From an uncultured Collinsella sp. (lineage in GTDB: Bacteria; Actinomycetota; Coriobacteriia; Coriobacteriales; Coriobacteriaceae), in the NCBI GenBank assembly GCA_900552395.1, contig URZJ01000041.1:1-11420 (forward strand): a DNA stretch of 11,420 bases, read 5' to 3'. The position numbers and the translations under genes were made by a program. Under the pieces are notes generated by a model, which ran no database searches, was not told where the DNA came from, and was given only the letters and a program-made list of their open reading frames with translations. Of this stretch, positions 7,285 through 11,420 are shown piece after piece; within the stretch, counting starts at the first letter, position 1, and each line of letters opens with the position of its first letter.

Positions 7285-7315
7285 GCGCCATCGACTCCTT
7301 GTGATTCGATGGCGC
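7285..7315 (+). terminator. Hairpin terminator after uvrA
   Basis: GCGCCATCGA and TCGATGGCGC form a perfect ten-pair stem around an 11-base loop, starting 20 bases after the uvrA stop. The 3' side is followed by TTGCTGTGT, so the T tract is poor. It probably ends or weakens uvrA transcription before the ybaK group. Confidence 0.65.
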
Positions 7316-7328
7316 TTGCTGTGTCGAA

Positions 7329-7359
7329 GTGACGTATGCAGCCGAATTGGACATATACT
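7329..7359 (+). promoter_or_regulatory. Candidate promoter of the ybaK-murJ-uvrC group
   Basis: A -10 TATACT (7354-7359) matches TATAAT at five of six positions. The only -35-like element is GTGACG (7329-7334), with a long 19-base spacer. It lies between the uvrA hairpin and the ybaK ribosome binding site, which is where a promoter is expected. The -10 is the stronger part of the evidence. Confidence 0.42.
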
Positions 7360-7396
7360 TAATCCTTGCGTCCGAATGCGAGGGAAAGGATATGTC

Positions 7397-7897
7397 ATGG
7401 CAAAGGCTGTAAAGACGCCAAAAACCAATGCGATGCGCGAGCTGGAAAGCGCCGACATTTCCTATGTTCTACATACGTACGAAGACGATGGTGATGAGTC
7501 GGCGGGCCTGGGGGTCGCGATTTCGGAGCAGCTTGGCGAGGAGCCCGGTCAAGGATTTAAGACCTTGGTCTGCGTGACGCCGTCCAACGACCACGTCGTG
7601 TGCTGCATCCCTGTTGCCGACGAGCTCGATCTAAAGTCCGCTGCGCGTGCCGCGGGGGAGAAGTCCTTGGCCATGATGCATGTGAAGGATTTGCTTGCGG
7701 CGACTGGCTACGTTCGCGGCGGCTGCAGTCCGGTCGGTATGAAAAAACGCTACCGGACGCTCATTGATGAGACATGTGTCCTGTGGGATACCATTTTTAT
7801 TTCGGGAGGCAAGCGTGGTTATCAGCTCGAGCTTGCGCCTGATGATTTAATTGCATTTTGCGGGGCGACAGTTGCCGCGATTACGAGAGAGGACTGA
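7397..7897 (+). CDS. ybaK: Cys-tRNA(Pro)/Cys-tRNA(Cys) deacylase, YbaK/EbsC family
   Basis: A cytosolic trans-editing enzyme that hydrolyses cysteine mischarged onto tRNA(Pro). The 166-residue length is typical for bacterial YbaK. Visible marks are the KTNAM start of the domain (9-13), FKTLVC with the expected catalytic lysine K55 (54-59), and the near-invariant GYVRGGCSPVGMKK (104-117), followed by the C-terminal FISGGKRGYQLELAPDDL region (134-151). ATG at 7397 is chosen because AAAGGA lies six bases upstream and the protein then begins as the family does; a longer in-frame GTG start at 7301 would sit inside the uvrA terminator hairpin. The gene is followed after three bases by murJ, so the two are very probably co-transcribed. 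No functional link to envelope or repair genes is evident. Specificity within the YbaK/ProX superfamily is inferred from the motif. Confidence 0.94.
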   Translation: MAKAVKTPKTNAMRELESADISYVLHTYEDDGDESAGLGVAISEQLGEEPGQGFKTLVCVTPSNDHVVCCIPVADELDLKSAARAAGEKSLAMMHVKDLLAATGYVRGGCSPVGMKKRYRTLIDETCVLWDTIFISGGKRGYQLELAPDDLIAFCGATVAAITRED

Positions 7898-7900
7898 GCG

Positions 7901-9583
7901 ATGCCGCAGGAAGAATTGAAGCGCGGAGCTCATTTTGCAGAAGAATCTGCGCCTCAGACACCCTCATCCGAAGCTTCTTCGTCGCGAGATGACACTGACG
8001 ACATGGGCTCGTCGGACTACTCCACGGTTGGTCGTTCCGCCGGGCTTATGACCATCCTGACCATCGTGTCTCGCGTCACCGGTTTTATCCGCACGTGGGC
8101 AATGGCGGCCGCTATCGGCATGTCGCTGCTCTCGTCTTCCTATCAGGTCGCCAACAACCTGCCCAATATGCTCTACGAACTCGTGATGGGCGGCATGCTC
8201 GTGACGGCGTTTTTGCCCGTGTACATGGGCGTGAGGCGCGAGCGGGGTCGCGAGGCCTCGAACGAGTACGTGGGCAACCTGCTCGGCATTCTGCTTTTGG
8301 TGCTGGGTGGCATTTCGTTGCTGGGGACCGTGTTCGCCCCGGGCTTTATCTGGACGCAATCGTTTCTTTCGGGTGACGGCGGCAGCATGGATACCGCTGC
8401 GTTCATGTTCCGTTTCTTTGCCATCCAGATTCTGTTTTATGGTTTGGGCTCGGTGTTTTCGGGCGTCCTCAACGCACACCGCGACTACTTCTGGTCGACG
8501 TTTGCCCCGGTCCTCAACAATGTGATCGTCATTGCGAGCTTTATGGGCTTTGCGCCCGTGTCCGCACAGTTTGGCGAACGTGCCGGCATCATCTTGATTG
8601 CGGCCGGTACGACCCTCGGTGTCTTTGTTCAGATGGCATGTCAGATCCCCGCGCTTGGCAAGCACGGCGTGCATCCCCATATCCATATCGACTTTAAGGA
8701 CCCCGCACTGCGCCAGACGATTGCGCTCGGTATCCCGACGCTGCTCGCCACGGTGTGCATGTTTGTCTCGACTTCTATCACCAACGCTGCTGCGCTGGTG
8801 GTCCAGCCCGAGACCGGTCCTTCCGTCATCGCCTATGCGCGCCTGTGGTACACGCTGCCCTACGCGCTGATTGCCGCTTCGCTTTCGACGGCGCTCTATA
8901 CCGAGCTCTCTCACGACGCACAGGAGAAGGATTACGACAGCGTCCGCACGGGCATTTCGCGTGGCGTCGCCCAGATGCTGTTCTTCCTGATTCCATTCGC
9001 GCTGTACCTGATTGTCTTCGCGCGTCCGCTCAACATGATTTACTGCGCTGGCAAGTTCGATGAGTCCGGTGTGGCGCTGGTGTCGGAGTTCCTTATCTAC
9101 CTGGCACTTTCCCTGCCGCTCTACGGCGTGGTCGTGCTGATGCAGAAGAGCTTCTCTGCCCTGCTCGACATGAAGCCCTATAGCCGCTATTGTCTGTATT
9201 CCGCCATCGGCCAGGCCGGCTCGGTTTTGCTGTTTGGCGTTGTGCTGGGCTTCGGTATGCCGGCAATCGCGCTTTCGTATGTCGTCGACTACGTGATCTT
9301 GGTCGGTTGCTCGCTGTGGTGGCTGCGTCGTCGCCTGCGTGGTCTTCAGGTCAAATCTATCCTGCATGGCGGGTTCTTTGGCCTTTTGCTCGGTGGCCTG
9401 GGTGCTGCCGCAGGCGCCGGCGTCATGTGGGCGCTTGAGCACTTTGTCGGGGCACTTGGCGGCTCGATTCTGATTACTCTTGGCTACGTTTGCGTTGCGG
9501 GTGTCGTCTCGCTTGCTGTTACCTTTGGCCTTGCCGTCGTCCTTAAGATGCCCGAGGTCTCGGCGCTGATTCGTCGCAAGTAG
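7901..9583 (+). CDS. murJ: Lipid II flippase MurJ (MviN family)
   Basis: An integral membrane protein of the MOP exporter superfamily that flips lipid II across the membrane for peptidoglycan synthesis. It has 560 residues with about 14 hydrophobic segments (first around 46-75, last around 522-547). In the first, SRVTGFIR keeps the two conserved arginines (R58, R64); the second contains LPNMLYELVMGGML (87-100), the actinobacterial form, where E. coli has LLRR followed by an acidic-Gly pair. A hydrophilic Ser/Asp/Glu-rich tail of about 43 residues precedes the first membrane segment and is longer than in enterobacterial MurJ. ATG at 7901 has AGAGG eight bases upstream; the in-frame ATG at residue 35 would remove most of the tail. 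It begins three bases after ybaK, and its TAG stop lies within the uvrC ribosome binding site, so translation of murJ and uvrC is probably coupled. Family assignment is secure. Confidence 0.95.
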   Translation: MPQEELKRGAHFAEESAPQTPSSEASSSRDDTDDMGSSDYSTVGRSAGLMTILTIVSRVTGFIRTWAMAAAIGMSLLSSSYQVANNLPNMLYELVMGGMLVTAFLPVYMGVRRERGREASNEYVGNLLGILLLVLGGISLLGTVFAPGFIWTQSFLSGDGGSMDTAAFMFRFFAIQILFYGLGSVFSGVLNAHRDYFWSTFAPVLNNVIVIASFMGFAPVSAQFGERAGIILIAAGTTLGVFVQMACQIPALGKHGVHPHIHIDFKDPALRQTIALGIPTLLATVCMFVSTSITNAAALVVQPETGPSVIAYARLWYTLPYALIAASLSTALYTELSHDAQEKDYDSVRTGISRGVAQMLFFLIPFALYLIVFARPLNMIYCAGKFDESGVALVSEFLIYLALSLPLYGVVVLMQKSFSALLDMKPYSRYCLYSAIGQAGSVLLFGVVLGFGMPAIALSYVVDYVILVGCSLWWLRRRLRGLQVKSILHGGFFGLLLGGLGAAAGAGVMWALEHFVGALGGSILITLGYVCVAGVVSLAVTFGLAVVLKMPEVSALIRRK

Positions 9584-9586
9584 GTG
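9578..9586 (+). promoter_or_regulatory. uvrC Shine-Dalgarno sequence containing the murJ stop codon
   Basis: AAGTAGGTG differs by one base from AAGGAGGTG, the full complement of the 16S rRNA tail. Its TAG is the murJ stop. The AGG core ends at 9584, five bases before GTG at 9590, which decides between the two in-frame GTG codons at 9584 and 9590. The arrangement suggests termination-reinitiation coupling. Confidence 0.65.
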
Positions 9587-9589
9587 CGC

Positions 9590-11420
9590 GTGACCGGTCA
9601 CGACAACATTCCAACGCTTGCCGAGCAGGTTTCGCGCGTTCCCACGCAGCCCGGCTGCTACCTTTGGAAAGACGCCAAGGGCGATGTCATCTACGTGGGC
9701 AAGGCGAAAAACCTGCGCGCCCGTATGCGTCAGTACGTGACGCTGCAGGACGAGCGCCAGAAGATCCCGCTGATGATGCAGCTGGTGGCGAGTTTTGACT
9801 ATATCGTGGTGGAGACCGAGCACGAGGCGTTGGTGCTCGAGCGCAATTTGATTGGTCAGTACCATCCGTACTTTAACGTCGACCTCAAGGATGACAAGAG
9901 CTACCCCTTTATCGCCATTACAAAGGGCGACCTGTATCCCGCTATCAAATACACGCGTGAGCGTCATAAGCCGGGAACGCGCTATTTTGGACCTTATACC
10001 GATAGCCGCGCGGCACGTGAGACGATAGATACGCTGCGCAAGGTTATCCCCATCTGCTCCGCATCCTGTGCGGAGTGGCGTCGTTGTCGCCGTATCGTCG
10101 AGTCCCACAAGGGCGAGGAAGACATCGTCAATATGATTTGCGCGCAAAACGGGCGCCCCTGCTTTGACTACCATGTCGGGCGCGGCCCAGGTGCGTGTGT
10201 CGGCGCGATTTCCCCGGCAGACTATGCCAAGAACGTCAAGCGTGTCGAGCGCTTTTTGTCGGGCCATCGCAAGGATGTCGTCGATGAGCTGACCTCCGAG
10301 ATGACGGATGCCGCTGAGGCGCTCGACTTTGAGCGCGCGGCACGCGTCAAACGTCGTTTGGAGGTCATCAGGGGTCTGGACGATCGTCAGCAAGTCGTTT
10401 TTCCCTCCAGTGTCGATATCGATGTCATCGGTTTCTATCGCGAGGAGACCATCTCCGCCGCTTGCGTCTTCGTCGTTCGCGAGGGCCGAACAGTTCGCAC
10501 CTGCGAGTTCATTCTCGACAAGGGTCTTGATGTTGACGAGGAAGAGCTCCAGTCGGGCTTTCTTAAGCGCTATTACGACGAGACGGCTGATATTCCAGCT
10601 GAGGTCAACCTTTCCGTCGAGCTTGAGGATGCGGAGGCGCTGGGGGAGTGGCTTGCGGGCAAGCGTGAGCGTTCCTGCCATCTCCATAGGCCGCAGCGTG
10701 GCGAAAAGCACCGTCTGCTCGATATGGCATCCAAAAATGCGCGCCATGCCCTCATGCGCTACATGATGCGAACGGGGTACGCTGACGACCGCACCAATCA
10801 AGCGCTCCTGGAGCTCGAAAGCGCGTTGGCGCTGCCATCGCCGCCGTTGCGTATCGAGTGCTTCGATATCTCGACGCTGCATGGCACCTTTACGGTCGCC
10901 TCGATGGTGGTGTTTACCAACGGGCGCGCCGACAAGAGTCAGTATCGTCGTTTTAAAATTCAGGCCGAATTGGACGAGGCAAACGACTTCGTGTCGATGT
11001 CCGAGGTTTTGGGACGACGTTATGCTCCCGAGCGCATGGCCGACGAGCGCTTTGGCTCGCGCCCCGATTTGCTCGTTGTCGATGGCGGTAAGCCGCAATT
11101 GACCGCTGCGATCAAGCAACTTGAGGCTCTTGGGCTCGATATACCAGTTTGTGGCTTGGCAAAGGCCGATGAGGAGGTTTTCGTGCCTTGGGACGAGACT
11201 CCAGTCGTGCTGCCGACCGGGTCCGCGTCGCTCTATCTAATTAAACAGGTGCGCGATGAATCGCACCGTTTTGCCATCACGTTCCATCGCGAATTGCGCG
11301 ATAAAGCCATGACGGTTTCGGTACTCGATGACGTTCCAGGCGTGGGACCCACCAGAAAACGTGCCCTTATGCGCCATTTTGGCTCGATGAAGCGTTTGCG
11401 CGCGGCGAGCGAGCAAGAGA
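9590..11420 (+). CDS. uvrC: UvrABC excinuclease subunit C, 3' end cut by window edge
   Basis: UvrC makes both incisions around a lesion marked by UvrB. 610 residues are visible. The N-terminal GIY-YIG nuclease has PGCY (21-24), IYVGKAKNLRAR (34-45, with the expected catalytic Y35 and R45) and E84 in the LVLERNLI stretch. A UvrB-binding UVR motif lies at about 238-263. The RNase H-like nuclease has IECFDISTLHGT (422-433, D426), LLVVDGGKPQL (494-504, D498) and DESHRFAI (556-563, H559). The first helix-hairpin-helix (about 579-607, DDVPGVG) is present; the second and the stop lie beyond the window. The Fe-S region is odd: cysteines occur at 156, 160, 166, 184, 191 and 203, but the usual GRC cysteine is Gly199, and about 20 extra residues separate the first cysteines from RPC. 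The start is GTG at 9590, chosen by the AAGTAGGTG site; GTG at 9584 is in frame directly after the murJ TAG. Confidence 0.96.
   Translation, partial: MTGHDNIPTLAEQVSRVPTQPGCYLWKDAKGDVIYVGKAKNLRARMRQYVTLQDERQKIPLMMQLVASFDYIVVETEHEALVLERNLIGQYHPYFNVDLKDDKSYPFIAITKGDLYPAIKYTRERHKPGTRYFGPYTDSRAARETIDTLRKVIPICSASCAEWRRCRRIVESHKGEEDIVNMICAQNGRPCFDYHVGRGPGACVGAISPADYAKNVKRVERFLSGHRKDVVDELTSEMTDAAEALDFERAARVKRRLEVIRGLDDRQQVVFPSSVDIDVIGFYREETISAACVFVVREGRTVRTCEFILDKGLDVDEEELQSGFLKRYYDETADIPAEVNLSVELEDAEALGEWLAGKRERSCHLHRPQRGEKHRLLDMASKNARHALMRYMMRTGYADDRTNQALLELESALALPSPPLRIECFDISTLHGTFTVASMVVFTNGRADKSQYRRFKIQAELDEANDFVSMSEVLGRRYAPERMADERFGSRPDLLVVDGGKPQLTAAIKQLEALGLDIPVCGLAKADEEVFVPWDETPVVLPTGSASLYLIKQVRDESHRFAITFHRELRDKAMTVSVLDDVPGVGPTRKRALMRHFGSMKRLRAASEQE

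Noticed and set aside
7301..7396. N-terminal extension of ybaK from a GTG at 7301
   Set aside because: The start lies in the loop and stem of the uvrA terminator hairpin and the added residues do not resemble the family; ATG at 7397 has AAAGGA at proper spacing.
7964..11119. A 1051-codon open frame on the minus strand opposite murJ and uvrC
   Set aside because: It is antisense to two clearly conserved genes, its translation is rich in His/Arg/Gln without domain-like or hydrophobic structure, and it has no ribosome binding site support. GC-skewed codon positions make long antisense frames common in such DNA.
1..11420. A novel defence, mobile or biosynthetic system
   Set aside because: All seven genes belong to well-known housekeeping families, and I found no repeats, integrase, transposase, toxin-antitoxin pair or unexplained coding region on either strand.

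Overview
The window looks like chromosomal housekeeping DNA from a moderately GC-rich actinobacterium of the class Coriobacteriia, most probably Collinsella or a close relative. This rests on overall protein resemblance, an actinobacterial-type MurJ, an LTA-synthase-like protein and strong AAGGAG-type ribosome binding sites. The genus is an inference from reading the proteins, not from a search. I see no tRNA, rRNA, CRISPR array, insertion sequence, prophage or attachment site.

Layout: the left 4.2 kb is read leftwards and the right 7 kb rightwards, from a 193-bp divergent region at 4192-4384. Leftwards, in transcription order, come a polytopic LTA-synthase-family transferase (2038-4191), then an Mrp/ApbC-type P-loop Fe-S carrier ATPase (1062-1892) behind its own promoter-like sequence, then a YhiN/HI0933-family flavoprotein that runs off the left edge (1-1061). 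The flavoprotein GTG start directly follows the mrp stop codon. Rightwards come uvrA (4385-7264), ended by a hairpin, then a tightly packed ybaK-murJ-uvrC group (7397 to the right edge), with uvrC cut by the window end.

Functional picture: two nucleotide-excision-repair genes (uvrA, uvrC) lie on one strand with a tRNA-proofreading deacylase and the lipid II flippase between them. A LexA/DinR-like box sits in front of uvrA, suggesting SOS control. The leftward side combines an envelope polymer gene with an Fe-S carrier and a flavoprotein. No gene is longer than expected or unrecognisable, and no stretch over 300 bases lacks a gene.

I did not find a new biological system. The observations worth checking are local: a shortened FAD-binding glycine motif and a charged insert in the flavoprotein, a changed cysteine pattern in the Fe-S region of UvrC, an LtaS-like active site lacking the substrate-binding Trp, two in-frame stop|GTG gene junctions (one with the murJ stop codon inside the uvrC Shine-Dalgarno sequence), and short inverted repeats near two leftward gene starts.
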